Source: Sysuimicrobium calidum (GTDB lineage: Bacteria > Sysuimicrobiota > Sysuimicrobiia > Sysuimicrobiales > Sysuimicrobiaceae). From it: a stretch of 63,021 nucleotides of DNA. Location of the stretch: assembly GCA_031459935.1 (NCBI GenBank), contig JAVKHN010000007.1, positions 1 through 63,021 on the forward strand. The letters are read 5' to 3'. How positions within the stretch are numbered: position 1 is the first letter of the stretch; each line of letters opens with the position of its first letter. This document shows, one piece after another, positions 16,657 through 25,504 of the stretch. The notes beneath the pieces are model-generated. The model did not search any database and was not told the origin of the DNA. It saw only the letters and a program-made list of their open reading frames with translations. A program made the position numbers and the translations under genes.

Positions 16657-17715
16657 ATGGGATACGTGGAGATCCGGGATCTCCATAAGCACTTCGGGGA
16701 TGTTCGGGCCGTGAACGGGGTGAACCTGTCGGTGGAGGAGGGCGAACTGCTCGTCCTCCTGGGCCCTTCCGGATGTGGGAAGACTACCCTCATGCGGATG
16801 ATCGCGGGCCTAGAAGTGCCCACCAGCGGCGAGATCTACATCGGCGGGCGGCTGGTGGACGAGAACGTGCCGCCCCGGGCCCGCGGCATCGCCATGGTCT
16901 TCCAGAGCTACGCCCTCTACCCGCACAAGACCGCATTCGAGAACATCGCGTTTCCCCTGGAGGCCATGCGCCTGGCCCGGGAGAGCGTCCGGGAGCGAGT
17001 GACTCGCAGCGCCCAGATGTTCGGAATTGAGCGGCTGCTGGGACGCAAGCCGCGGCAGCTATCGGGCGGGGAGCGGCAACGGGTGGCCCTGGCCCGGGCC
17101 GTGGTGCGGGACCCGAAGCTCTTTCTGCTCGACGAGCCCCTCAGCAACCTCGACGCGAAGCTGCGGGCCGTGGCGCGGTTCGAGCTCAAGCAGCTGCAGC
17201 GGCAGCTGGGGACCACCACCATCTACGTGACCCACGACCAGGTGGAGGCCATGGGGCTGGGAGACCGGATCGCGGTCATGGATGCGGGCCGGATCCGTCA
17301 GATCGGGAAACCCCAGGAGGTCTACGACGACCCCGCGGACACCTTCGTGGCCACCTTCCTGGGTTCCCCGCCCATGAACCTCATCGAGCAGGATCCGCAC
17401 ACCATCGTGGGGTTCCGGCCGGAGGCGTTCTTGCCCCGCGGGGTCTTCGATCCCGGGGAGGAGGTGGTCACCTACTCCCTCCGGGTTCGGGAGGTGGAGT
17501 ACCTGGGCTCGGATCGCCTGGTGTACGGGTACCTGGAGGAGGAGCAGCGTACGGACCAGCCCGTGATCGCCGCGGTCCCCGCCACCATCACCGTGCCCAT
17601 CGCGGAGGGCGAGGTGTACGAGTTCGCGGTCCCCCGACGGGCCCTCCGGTTCTTCGATCGGAACACGGGCCGCCGGCTGGAGCGAGCGGGAGCGGTGCGC
17701 CTTTCCACCACCTAG
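16657..17715 (+). CDS. ABC transporter ATPase, UgpC/MalK-type
   Basis: The ATPase of a CUT1 importer, 352 aa. Walker A GPSGCGKTT is at residues 36-44, the Q-loop FQSYALYPH at 82-90, LSGGERQ at 135-141, Walker B with DEP at 159-161, and the switch THDQ after that. A C-terminal TOBE/OB region spans about 280-352. ATG 16657 has GGGGAG seven bases upstream; a GTG at 16627 overlapping the binding-protein stop would add ten residues. Its order after the binding protein and before two permeases makes a complete importer. Confidence 0.93.
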   Translation: MGYVEIRDLHKHFGDVRAVNGVNLSVEEGELLVLLGPSGCGKTTLMRMIAGLEVPTSGEIYIGGRLVDENVPPRARGIAMVFQSYALYPHKTAFENIAFPLEAMRLARESVRERVTRSAQMFGIERLLGRKPRQLSGGERQRVALARAVVRDPKLFLLDEPLSNLDAKLRAVARFELKQLQRQLGTTTIYVTHDQVEAMGLGDRIAVMDAGRIRQIGKPQEVYDDPADTFVATFLGSPPMNLIEQDPHTIVGFRPEAFLPRGVFDPGEEVVTYSLRVREVEYLGSDRLVYGYLEEEQRTDQPVIAAVPATITVPIAEGEVYEFAVPRRALRFFDRNTGRRLERAGAVRLSTT

Positions 17716-17723
17716 GCGGGCCC

Positions 17724-18668
17724 ATGGCCCTGCGGCGCTCCGCGGAATTCCCGGTTCCCGCGCCCGCGGCGCAGGCCCGGCGCCGTACCCTGGCGGACCG
17801 GGAATCCGTCCTGGGCCCCCTTCTGCTCGCGCCGGCCCTGCTCTACGTGATCCTCCTGGTGGGGGTTCCCTTTGTCCTCGCCATCCTCCTCAGCTTCTCC
17901 TCCGCGGTGTCCGGGGGGCTGGAGTTCTCCTGGGTGGGGTTCCGGAACTTCCAGATGCTCCTTTCCGACAGCCAGTTTCACCGGGCCCTGCAGAATACCC
18001 TGCGGTTCATGATCGTCTCCCAGCTCCTGGTGATGGTACTCGCCACCGCGGCGGCCCACGTGCTGGACGCCGCCTTTGTGGGCCGGCGACTGGTGCGGTC
18101 CCTGCTCCTGTTGCCCTGGGCGGCTCCCGTGGCGCTGTCCTCTATGGCCTGGGTGTGGATCTTCGACTCCACCTTCAGCGTGATCAACTGGACCGCGAAG
18201 AAGCTGGGCCTCCTGCAGGGGTGGTGGTACTGGTTCGGGGACCCCGGTCTCGCCACCGTCGCCATCATCACCGTGCACGTGTGGCGCACCTTCCCCTTCG
18301 CCACCGTGGTGATCCTGGCGGGCATGGCCGCCATCCCCCAGGAGATCAAGGAGGCGGCCCTGATGGACGGAGCGGGGTTCTGGCGGAGGCTGTTCCATGT
18401 AAGCTTGCCCATGCTGCTCCCGGTGGTGGCGGTGGCGGTGCTCTTCGGCCTCGTGTTCACCGCCACGGACTTCAGCGTGGTGTGGCTCTTGACCCGGGGA
18501 GGTCCCTACAACAGCACGCATGTGCTCAGCACCCTCGCCTTCCAGCGGGGGATACTAGGTGCGAGCCTGGGCCAGGGGGCCGCGGTGGCCGTCTTCCTCC
18601 TGCCCATCCTCCTGGTGGTGGCAGTACTCCTGCTGCGGGTGGCCCGGAGGGCGGAGGTGGGGACTTGA
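17724..18668 (+). CDS. ABC transporter permease, MalF/UgpA-type
   Basis: A 314-aa inner-membrane permease with about six helices, starting with LLAPALLYVILLVGVPFVLA. The EAA loop EIKEAALMDGAGFWRRLFHV is well kept and contacts the MalK-type ATPase. Start ATG 17724, eight bases after the ATPase stop. The stop overlaps the next permease in a TTGA junction. Subunit role is certain; transported compound is not. Confidence 0.93.
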   Translation: MALRRSAEFPVPAPAAQARRRTLADRESVLGPLLLAPALLYVILLVGVPFVLAILLSFSSAVSGGLEFSWVGFRNFQMLLSDSQFHRALQNTLRFMIVSQLLVMVLATAAAHVLDAAFVGRRLVRSLLLLPWAAPVALSSMAWVWIFDSTFSVINWTAKKLGLLQGWWYWFGDPGLATVAIITVHVWRTFPFATVVILAGMAAIPQEIKEAALMDGAGFWRRLFHVSLPMLLPVVAVAVLFGLVFTATDFSVVWLLTRGGPYNSTHVLSTLAFQRGILGASLGQGAAVAVFLLPILLVVAVLLLRVARRAEVGT

Positions 18669-19528
18669 GGGCCCGCAGGGTGAGCAGGCTCCTCCGGCGG
18701 GCGCTTCTCTATGCCGCGGCCCTGGCCTTCACCGTCTTCGCCGTATTCCCCTTCTATTGGATGCTCATCACCGCCTTCAAGCAGAACCGGGATCTGTATG
18801 TGGGGGCTACGAACCTGCAGCACATCCCCTGGGTCTTCAACGAAACCCCCACCCTGCAACACGTGCGGCTCCTCTTCCTCAACACCCCTTACCTCCTGTG
18901 GCTGCGCAACACCGCCTTCGTGGGAGCCCTGGTGGTCCTCATCACCCTGCTGGTGGCGGTGCCCGCGGGCTACAGCCTCGCGCGGCTGGCGGGCCGGTGG
19001 GGGGAGCGGCTGGGGATCGGGATCTTCCTCACGTATCTCATCCCGCCCACCCTGCTCTTTCTGCCCTTCGCCCGGGTGATCTCATGGCTGGGCCTCCAGA
19101 ACTCTCCCTGGGCCCTCGTGCTCGTCTACCCCACCTTCACCGTCCCGTTCTGCACCTGGCTCATGATGGGGTTCTTTCGGTCCGTGCCCCGGGAGCTGGA
19201 GGAGCAGGGGCTCGTGGACGGCTACAGCCGGCTCGCGGTGATCGGGAGGGTGGTGCTGCCCCTTGCGACTCCCGGGATGCTCACCGTGGTCATCTTCGCG
19301 TTCACCCTGGTCCTGCAGGAGTTCGTCTACGCCCTCACCTTCATCAGCCAGGTGGACCGCATGACCATCAGCCTGGGCGTTCCCGTGGCCCTGGTCCGGG
19401 GGGATGTCTTCTACTGGGGGTCCCTCATGGCCGCCTGCTTTATCACCAGCGTCCCGATCGCGGTGGTCTACTCCGCCTTCATGGACCGGTTCATCGCGGG
19501 CCTCACCGCGGGGGCTGTGAAAGGCTAG
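18665..19528 (+). CDS. ABC transporter permease, MalG/UgpE-type
   Basis: The second permease of the CUT1 importer, about 287 aa. Its N-terminal segment AFTVFAVFPFYWMLITAFK is typical, and the EAA loop PRELEEQGLVDGYSRLAVI is present. I choose TTG 18665, which overlaps the upstream TGA and has GGAGG about seven bases before it; GTG 18680 is an alternative. It closes the catabolic/transport operon, since the next gene has its own promoter about 30 bases further on. Confidence 0.92.
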   Translation: MRARRVSRLLRRALLYAAALAFTVFAVFPFYWMLITAFKQNRDLYVGATNLQHIPWVFNETPTLQHVRLLFLNTPYLLWLRNTAFVGALVVLITLLVAVPAGYSLARLAGRWGERLGIGIFLTYLIPPTLLFLPFARVISWLGLQNSPWALVLVYPTFTVPFCTWLMMGFFRSVPRELEEQGLVDGYSRLAVIGRVVLPLATPGMLTVVIFAFTLVLQEFVYALTFISQVDRMTISLGVPVALVRGDVFYWGSLMAACFITSVPIAVVYSAFMDRFIAGLTAGAVKG

Positions 19529-19536
19529 GGCATCTG

Positions 19537-19550
19537 TCACAGGGGTGTGA
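19537..19550. repeat. Inverted repeat upstream of the moxR promoter
   Basis: TCACA, four G residues, then TGTGA form a perfect 5-bp inverted repeat eight bases after the importer operon stop and ten bases before the -35 box at 19561. It could be an operator half-site pair or a weak hairpin. It has no T-run, so an intrinsic terminator is unlikely. Confidence 0.35.
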
Positions 19551-19560
19551 AGCTCCCGCG

Positions 19561-19589
19561 TTGACCCCTCCTGCGGCCGGCGGTACCAT
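19561..19589 (+). promoter_or_regulatory. Sigma-70-type promoter for the moxR operon
   Basis: TTGACC (19561-19566) and TACCAT (19584-19589) are separated by exactly 17 bases. The -35 matches 5 of 6 and the -10 matches 4 of 6 consensus bases. It lies in the only non-coding gap around here, 33 bases before the moxR ATG. Confidence 0.65.
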
Positions 19590-19621
19590 CGGATCAAACG
19601 GAGCCCCCCGGGAGGTCGGGA

Positions 19622-20659
19622 ATGCCCCTCGCTACGGAAGTCTACGTGCAGGCGGCCAGCACCCTGCGCAACGTACTGTTCGAGGTCAAGAAGGTCATCG
19701 TGGGCCAGGATCTCATGCTGGAGCGGCTCCTGGTGGCCCTCTTGAGCCGGGGCCACGTGCTCATCGAAGGGGTCCCGGGGCTCGCGAAGACCCTCACGGT
19801 GAAGACCCTGGCCCGGGTCATCGGGGGGGAGTTCAAGCGAATCCAGTTCACCCCGGATCTCGTGCCTGCGGACCTCATCGGCACCCGCATCTACAACCAG
19901 GCCCGGGGGACCTTCGAGACGGAGCTGGGGCCCATCTTCGCCAACCTGGTGCTGGCGGACGAGGTCAACCGGGCCCCCGCCAAGGTGCAGTCGGCGCTGT
20001 TGGAGGCCATGCAGGAGCGGCAGGTCACCATCGGCAAGCAGACCTTTAAGCTCCCGGATCCCTTCCTGGTCATGGCTACCCAGAACCCCATCGAGAGCGA
20101 GGGCACGTATCCCCTGCCGGAGGCGCAGCTGGACCGGTTCATGTTCAAGGTGGTGATCGGGTACCCTTCGGTGCACGAGGAGATCGAGGTGGTGGAACGG
20201 GGTACCGGGGAGCATCCGCCGGAGGCGAACCAGGTGATCGACACGGAGCAGCTGCGGGAGCTGCAGCGGATCACGGACACCGTGTACGTGCCCCCCCGGG
20301 TCATGGAGTACGCGGTCTCCCTGGCGGTGGCCACCCGGGATCCTGGAGGGGTCGGGCTCCCGGAGCTGCGGCGGTACATCTCGTTCGGCGCGAGTCCCCG
20401 GGCTCCCCTCAACCTCGTGCTGGGCGGGAAGGCCCTGGCGGTGCTGCGGGGGCGGGAGTACGTGCTGCCGGAGGATGTGCGGGACCTGAGCTTTGAGGTG
20501 CTGCGGCACCGCATGGTGCTCTCCTACGAGGCCCTGGCAGAGGAGGTGAGCCCCGACCAGATCATCACCCGCATCCTGGAACGGGTGCCGGTTCCCAAGG
20601 TGCACATCGGGGATCCGTATGGAGACACCCGAGCAGATCTTGAGGCGCCTCGAGTTTAA
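19622..20659 (+). CDS. MoxR-family AAA+ ATPase
   Basis: A 345-aa cytoplasmic AAA+ ATPase of the MoxR group, thought to act as a chaperone in assembling or activating protein complexes with VWA-domain partners. Walker A GVPGLAKT is at residues 50-57, Walker B as LVLADEVNRAP at about 108-118, and sensor-1 MATQNPIESEGTYPLPEAQ follows. The C-terminal lid domain is complete. It heads the moxR-DUF58-VWA-VWA cluster, a conserved arrangement. Its 3' end overlaps the DUF58 gene by 41 bases. Confidence 0.95.
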   Translation: MPLATEVYVQAASTLRNVLFEVKKVIVGQDLMLERLLVALLSRGHVLIEGVPGLAKTLTVKTLARVIGGEFKRIQFTPDLVPADLIGTRIYNQARGTFETELGPIFANLVLADEVNRAPAKVQSALLEAMQERQVTIGKQTFKLPDPFLVMATQNPIESEGTYPLPEAQLDRFMFKVVIGYPSVHEEIEVVERGTGEHPPEANQVIDTEQLRELQRITDTVYVPPRVMEYAVSLAVATRDPGGVGLPELRRYISFGASPRAPLNLVLGGKALAVLRGREYVLPEDVRDLSFEVLRHRMVLSYEALAEEVSPDQIITRILERVPVPKVHIGDPYGDTRADLEAPRV

Positions 20660-21509
20660 GGTCGTCCGGCGGCTGGACGGGTTCCTGTTCGGCGACTACA
20701 CGGGAATCTTCTACGGCCCCAGCCTCGACCTCGCGGAGGTCCGGGAGTACATCCCGGGGGACGAGGTCCGGCGCATCGACTGGAACGTCACCGCCCGCAC
20801 CGCCCGCCTGCATGTCCGCCAGTACCTGGAGGAGAAGGAGCTTACCGCCTGGTTTGCGGTGGACCTCTCTCCCTCCATGGGCTTCGGCACCCGGAGGGTT
20901 CTCAAGCGGGAACTCGCCACGGAGTTCTGCGGGGCGGCCGCCTACATCGTGGCGCGGCACGGGGACAAAGTGGGAGCCCTGTTCTTCCCGAACCGGATCA
21001 TGCTTCCGCCCCGGACCGGCCGACGGCACGTTCTGCGGCTGGTGCATGCTCTCGCGCGGGCGGAGACCCTTCCGAACGGGGGCCGCACGGACCTCGCAGA
21101 GGCCCTCCGCTCCCTGCACCGGATGCTGCGGCGGCGGTCGCTGTTGTTTTTGGTCTCCGACTTCCTGGCCCCGGACGGGTGGGAGGGGCCGTTGCGGCAC
21201 CTGGCTCACCGGCATGACGTGATCGCGGTGCGCATTACGGACCCTGCGGAGCGGGAGCTGCCGGACGTGGGGGTGGTGACCTTCGAGGATCCGGAGACCG
21301 GAGAGCAGGTGCGGGTGGACACCTCGGACCTGGGGGTGCGGAGTGCCTACCGAGAGCTGGTGGCCGCCCGGGAGGAGCGGCTGCAGAGGATCTTCCGGAG
21401 TGCGGGCGTGGACGTGCTCACCCTCTCCACCCACACCAGCATCGTGGAGCCCCTCGTGCGGTTCGTGGCGTTCCGGAGGAGGCGGCGGTGGAGTTTACGT
21501 GGCCGGTGA
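20619..21509 (+). CDS. DUF58 domain protein
   Basis: A 296-aa protein with the DUF58 hallmark REYIPGDEVRRIDWNVTAR at about residues 42-60, followed by a VWA-like fold (FAVDLSPSMGFG). DUF58 proteins are regularly encoded between MoxR ATPases and VWA membrane proteins; the molecular role is poorly known. ATG 20619 lies inside the moxR 3' end, and the gene in turn overlaps the next VWA gene by 22 bases, so all four are tightly coupled. Confidence 0.92.
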   Translation: METPEQILRRLEFKVVRRLDGFLFGDYTGIFYGPSLDLAEVREYIPGDEVRRIDWNVTARTARLHVRQYLEEKELTAWFAVDLSPSMGFGTRRVLKRELATEFCGAAAYIVARHGDKVGALFFPNRIMLPPRTGRRHVLRLVHALARAETLPNGGRTDLAEALRSLHRMLRRRSLLFLVSDFLAPDGWEGPLRHLAHRHDVIAVRITDPAERELPDVGVVTFEDPETGEQVRVDTSDLGVRSAYRELVAAREERLQRIFRSAGVDVLTLSTHTSIVEPLVRFVAFRRRRRWSLRGR

Positions 21510-22501
21510 TGCTGGTCGGGCTGGCGGGTGTGCCGCTGCTGGTGGTGGGGTGGTGGGCCCTGCGCCGCCACCAGGCCAGAGCGGCTGTCGCGTTCGCGGA
21601 CCCCCACCTGCTGCCCCTGCTGCGGAGAGGAAAGAGGCTACGGGTTCCGCACCTGCCCTTCTACCTGTACCTGGGGGCCATCGCGCTGTTCGTCTTCGCC
21701 TCCGCCCGGCCCGTGGGCGCTCTCCTCGTCCCCGCGAACCGGGCAGCGGTGATCCTCGCCGTGGACATGAGCAAGAGCATGGTGGCGACAGATCTCCAGC
21801 CCAGCCGCCTGGAGGTCGCTAAGCAGGTGGCCCGGGAGTTCCTGCGGGCCGTGCCCCGCAGCGCCAAGGTGGGGCTTGTGTCCTTCAGCGACTACGCGCA
21901 GGTGCTGGTGCGGCCCACCACCCAGCACCAGGACGTGCTGGAAGCCCTGGAGCGCCTGCAGCCTACCCAGGCCACCTCCATCGGGTCGGCCATCCTCACC
22001 GCGGTGCGGTCGCTCCCCGGCCGGGAGCAGGCGGGGCAGGAGTTGCTCATGGGGCAGCCGGGGATGCTTCCTCTTCCACCTCCCACCCCCGCACCCACCC
22101 AGGAACCCCTTCCGCCCGGAGCCATCCTCCTGATCTCGGACGGCGTGAGCAACTTCGGAGTGGATCCCTTCCAGGCCGCTCAGGTGGCCCGGCGGTTCGA
22201 GGTGAAGATCTACGCGGTGGGCGTGGGAACCCCCCAGGGCAGCGTGCAGACGGTGGACGGCCAGCTGGTCTTCATCCCCTTCGACCCCACGGGACTGCAA
22301 CAGATCGCGACGGTGACGGGCGGCCGGTACTTCTACCCGCCCACCAGTGAGGACCTGCGGCGGGTTTACCGGGAGCTGGGGCGGTCCTTCGGGTGGGAGT
22401 GGCAGCGCATGGAGCTCTCGGCCCTCTTCGCCGCGGCCGGAGGACTTGCCATGATGGTGGGGGGGATCCTCTCCCTCGCGTGGTATCGGAGGCTCCCGTG
22501 A
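21488..22501 (+). CDS. VWA-domain membrane protein (BatA-like)
   Basis: A 337-aa membrane protein with two N-terminal helices (residues about 6-24 and 57-78), a von Willebrand A domain whose MIDAS begins ILAVDMSKSM, and a C-terminal helix. This is the layout of BatA from aerotolerance-type operons. The GTG start at 21488 overlaps the DUF58 gene. A proline-rich insertion lies around LPLPPPTPAPTQEPLPPG within the VWA fold. The GTGA overlap at the end couples it to a paralogue. Confidence 0.9.
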   Translation: MEFTWPVMLVGLAGVPLLVVGWWALRRHQARAAVAFADPHLLPLLRRGKRLRVPHLPFYLYLGAIALFVFASARPVGALLVPANRAAVILAVDMSKSMVATDLQPSRLEVAKQVAREFLRAVPRSAKVGLVSFSDYAQVLVRPTTQHQDVLEALERLQPTQATSIGSAILTAVRSLPGREQAGQELLMGQPGMLPLPPPTPAPTQEPLPPGAILLISDGVSNFGVDPFQAAQVARRFEVKIYAVGVGTPQGSVQTVDGQLVFIPFDPTGLQQIATVTGGRYFYPPTSEDLRRVYRELGRSFGWEWQRMELSALFAAAGGLAMMVGGILSLAWYRRLP

Positions 22502-23475
22502 GCTTTCAGTGGCCCGCGGCCCTGCTGAGCCTGCTCCTGCTCCCTCTCCTGGGGTTGGGGTACGTGGTGCTCGTGCGGCGGCGCAGCGCGCGGGCGGTGA
22601 TGCACCCGGATGTAGCGGCCCTGCGGGCCGCCGCGGTCCGGGGAAGACGCTGGCAGCAGCATCTAGGGGCGGCCCTGTTCGGGCTGGCCGTCGCGGCGGC
22701 CCTGATCGCGCTTGCCCGGCCCGTGGCCTCGCTGCCGGTACCCGCCAGCAATGTGTATGTGGTGCTCTCCCTGGACGTGAGCCGCAGCATGCTGGCGGAG
22801 GACATCCCGCCGAACCGGCTGGAGGCCACCAAGCGGGCGGCGGTGGAGTTCGTGCGGGCCATGCCCCGGGATGCGCGGGTGGGGCTCGTGACCTTCAGCT
22901 CCTATGCCTCCCTGCTGGTGCCGCCCACCACGGACCACGAACGGGTGATTCGGACCATCGAGGGGCTCGTGGCGGAGTTCGCCACCGCCATCGGGGACGG
23001 GCTTCTGGAGGCGGTCTACGCCCTCCCGGGGCGGGAGCGCCCCCAGGATCTCTCGATCCCCCCTCAGGCCCCTCGGGGAAAGCTCCCGCCCGGCACCGTG
23101 GTGCTCATGAGCGACGGGCAAAGCAACCGCGGCGTCCCTCCTCTGGACGCGGCCCGCATCGCGAGGGATCTTCAGGTGAAGGTGTACACGGTGGGGGTGG
23201 GGACCCCCGAGGGTACCTTTCTGAACCTGGGCGGCCGCATGATCTGGGTGCGGCTGGACGAGGAGACCCTGAAGGAGATCGCGACCGTCACGGACGGCAC
23301 GTACCACCACGCCTCCACCGCCTCGGAGCTGCGGCGGGTCTACCGAACGCTCGGACGGGTGATCGGATGGGAGCGCAGGCCCACGGAGGTCACCTCCCTC
23401 ATGGCGGCCGCGGCCGCGGTCCTCCTGGCGGGCTCCGTGGCCCTCTCCATGCTCCAGCTCCACCGCCTGCCCTGA
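22498..23475 (+). CDS. VWA-domain membrane protein (BatA/BatB-like paralogue)
   Basis: About 325 aa, similar along its full length to the preceding gene: an N-terminal helix, a second helix, the MIDAS motif LSLDVSRSML, the segment VVLMSDGQSNRG, and a C-terminal membrane helix. The GTG at 22498 overlaps the upstream TGA. The two VWA genes look like a tandem duplication. It ends one base before the stop of a convergent gene at 23477, leaving no room for a terminator. Confidence 0.9.
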   Translation: MSFQWPAALLSLLLLPLLGLGYVVLVRRRSARAVMHPDVAALRAAAVRGRRWQQHLGAALFGLAVAAALIALARPVASLPVPASNVYVVLSLDVSRSMLAEDIPPNRLEATKRAAVEFVRAMPRDARVGLVTFSSYASLLVPPTTDHERVIRTIEGLVAEFATAIGDGLLEAVYALPGRERPQDLSIPPQAPRGKLPPGTVVLMSDGQSNRGVPPLDAARIARDLQVKVYTVGVGTPEGTFLNLGGRMIWVRLDEETLKEIATVTDGTYHHASTASELRRVYRTLGRVIGWERRPTEVTSLMAAAAAVLLAGSVALSMLQLHRLP

Positions 23476-23476
23476 C

Positions 23477-23989
23477 CTACCGCCCCCACAGCCCCCTCCG
23501 GGCCTCCCGTGCCAGACGCTGACAGGTTCGGAACCACTCCACGTACCGGACGTTGGGCGGTACCGTGTAGAGCCGGGCGTGCCCGAATTCCAGAAGCTCC
23601 AGGTTGAACAGGCGCCCGTCCAGCCACACGTAGCCCAGCAGTCTCCCGTACCGGTCACGCCGCTCTACGTCGAGCTCCAGACCCACCCGTTGCCCCACCA
23701 GCCGGCTGCGGGTGAACCGGGCCGCCCGCTGGGCCATCTCCCGGATGGACGGGCGGGGGTCCTGCATCTCCGGGGTGTCCACCCCGATGAGCCGGACGCG
23801 CTCCCGCTGGCCCCGGACCTCGGCCTCCACCGTGTCCCCGTCCACCGCGTGCAGCACGGTGGCTTCCAGGACCCCCTCCGGGCGCGGCGGGTGAGGGCAG
23901 AGGGGGGCGGAGGGACGCTGCTGCCAGAGGAGGAATGCGGCGAGGAGAAAGGCGAGGGAGCCGAGGCCCAGGGCACCGCGCCGTCGCAT
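23477..23989 (-). CDS. Thermonuclease (SNase-like) domain protein, membrane-anchored or secreted
   Basis: 170 aa. An N-terminal hydrophobic segment (GALGLGSLAFLLAAFLLW) serves as a signal or anchor. The nuclease OB-fold has the active-site residues DGDT, the first catalytic Arg in VRLIGVDTPE with its Glu, and RRDRYGRLLGYVW with the second Arg. The overall length fits an extracellular Ca-dependent nuclease. It is transcribed with guaB, whose stop lies three bases upstream of its start. Confidence 0.9.
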   Translation of the reverse strand: MRRRGALGLGSLAFLLAAFLLWQQRPSAPLCPHPPRPEGVLEATVLHAVDGDTVEAEVRGQRERVRLIGVDTPEMQDPRPSIREMAQRAARFTRSRLVGQRVGLELDVERRDRYGRLLGYVWLDGRLFNLELLEFGHARLYTVPPNVRYVEWFRTCQRLAREARRGLWGR

Positions 23990-23992
23990 GGA

Positions 23993-25435
23993 CTACATGG
24001 GCTCCACGTCGTGCGGGTAGCTCTCCCGCAGGCCCGCGGGGGTGATCCGGATGAACTCCGCATTCCGCTGCAGCTCCTCGATGGTCCGGGCTCCGCAGTA
24101 GCTCATCCCGCTGCGCAGCCCTCCAATGAGCTGGGCGACCACGTCCGCCACCTTGCCCCGGTAGGGCACCCGGGCTTCGATCCCCTCCGCCACGATCTGG
24201 CTCAGTTCCTCCTCCTCCACGGGGTGGTCCAGGGACCGCCTGCGGGCCGTGGCCCACAGGCTCGCCATCCCGCGGAAGAGTTTGTACTGCCGACCTTCCT
24301 GCACCACCAGCGCCCCCGGGCTCTCCTCCGTACCTGCCAGGAGGTTGCCGAGCATCACGGCATGAGCGCCCGCGGCCAGGGCCTTGGTGATGTCCCCGGA
24401 GTTCCGGATCCCGCCGTCTGCGATCACGGGTACGTGGTATTCCCGGGCGACCCGGGCCGCGTCCAGGATGGCGGTGAGCTGCGGCACCCCCGCACCCGTG
24501 ACGATGCGGGTGGTGCAGGTGCTGCCGGATCCGACCCCCACCTTCACCGCGTCCGCTCCCGCCAGGATGAGATCCCGCGTCCCCTCCCCGGTGGCCACGT
24601 TGCCCGCGATGAGCGGGACCCCCGGGAACTCCTCCCGGAGCCGCTCCAGGGCCCGCAGCACGCCTTCGCTGTGCCCGTGGGCCACGTCCACCACGAGCAC
24701 GTCCACGTCCTCGGCCACCAGGGCCGCGGCCCGCTCGAGGTAATCCCCCCGGATCCCCACCGCCGCGCCCACCCGCAGACGGCCCTTGTTGTCCTTGGTG
24801 GCCTGGGGGTGCTTCATCCGGCTCTGGATGTCCCGCTGGGTGATGAGTCCCCGAAGCCTGCCCTGCTTGTCCACGAGCGGCAGCTTCTCCACCCGGTGCC
24901 GGTGCAGGATCTCCCTGGCCTCCTCGATCGTCACGTCCGGTGGCGCGGTCACCAGCCGCTCCCGCGGGGTCATCACACGGGTGATGGGCTGGTCCAGGTC
25001 CTCCTCGAAGAGAAGATCCCGGGCGGTCACCAGGCCCACCAGCCTTTCCTCTTCGTCCACCACCAGCAGTCCCGCGGACCCGTGCTCCTCCATGAAGGCA
25101 ACCGCCTCCCGGAGGGTCTGGTGCGGGCGGAAGGTGTAGGGGCGGTCGATGACCACGCTCTCCGCCCGCTTCACCCGCCGCACCTCCGCGGCCTGCTGCT
25201 CGATGGGCAGAAACCGGTGGATGATGCCGATCCCGCCCACCCGGGCCATGGCGATGGCCATCTCGCTCTCCGTGACGGAGTCCATGTTGGCGCTCACGAT
25301 GGGGATCTCCATCTCAATCCCCCGACACAGGCAGGTGCGGGTGCTCACCTCCGCGCGGGAGGCCAAGCTGCTACGCTTGGGCACCAGCAGCACGTCGTCG
25401 AACGTGAGTCCCAACCGGAACGTGTCCTGAGGCAT
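23993..25435 (-). CDS. guaB: IMP dehydrogenase
   Basis: A 480-aa enzyme that oxidises IMP to XMP, the committed step to guanine nucleotides. The N-terminal TFDDVLLVP is present, then two CBS domains (about residues 95-215), then the catalytic loop GSTCTTR with the nucleophilic Cys (usually GSICTTR). The flap dyad region is EGIEARVPYRGKV. The C-terminal SGMSYCGARTIEEL is canonical. AGGAGG lies just before the ATG at 25435. Assignment is secure. Confidence 0.97.
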   Translation of the reverse strand: MPQDTFRLGLTFDDVLLVPKRSSLASRAEVSTRTCLCRGIEMEIPIVSANMDSVTESEMAIAMARVGGIGIIHRFLPIEQQAAEVRRVKRAESVVIDRPYTFRPHQTLREAVAFMEEHGSAGLLVVDEEERLVGLVTARDLLFEEDLDQPITRVMTPRERLVTAPPDVTIEEAREILHRHRVEKLPLVDKQGRLRGLITQRDIQSRMKHPQATKDNKGRLRVGAAVGIRGDYLERAAALVAEDVDVLVVDVAHGHSEGVLRALERLREEFPGVPLIAGNVATGEGTRDLILAGADAVKVGVGSGSTCTTRIVTGAGVPQLTAILDAARVAREYHVPVIADGGIRNSGDITKALAAGAHAVMLGNLLAGTEESPGALVVQEGRQYKLFRGMASLWATARRRSLDHPVEEEELSQIVAEGIEARVPYRGKVADVVAQLIGGLRSGMSYCGARTIEELQRNAEFIRITPAGLRESYPHDVEPM

Positions 25436-25504
25436 GGTCCGCCTCCTGGTGACCGGCTTCGGGGGAAAACCTACCCCTTACGCAGAATGAAGGAAGAAGG
25501 GGCC

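Noticed and set aside
23579..25504. A long plus-strand open frame that would make the SagB-type protein 1150 aa
   Set aside because: This part is antisense to the thermonuclease and guaB genes, both with secure motifs and their own starts. The sequence is low-complexity in translation, as for shadow frames in GC-rich DNA. The gene starts at 25505.
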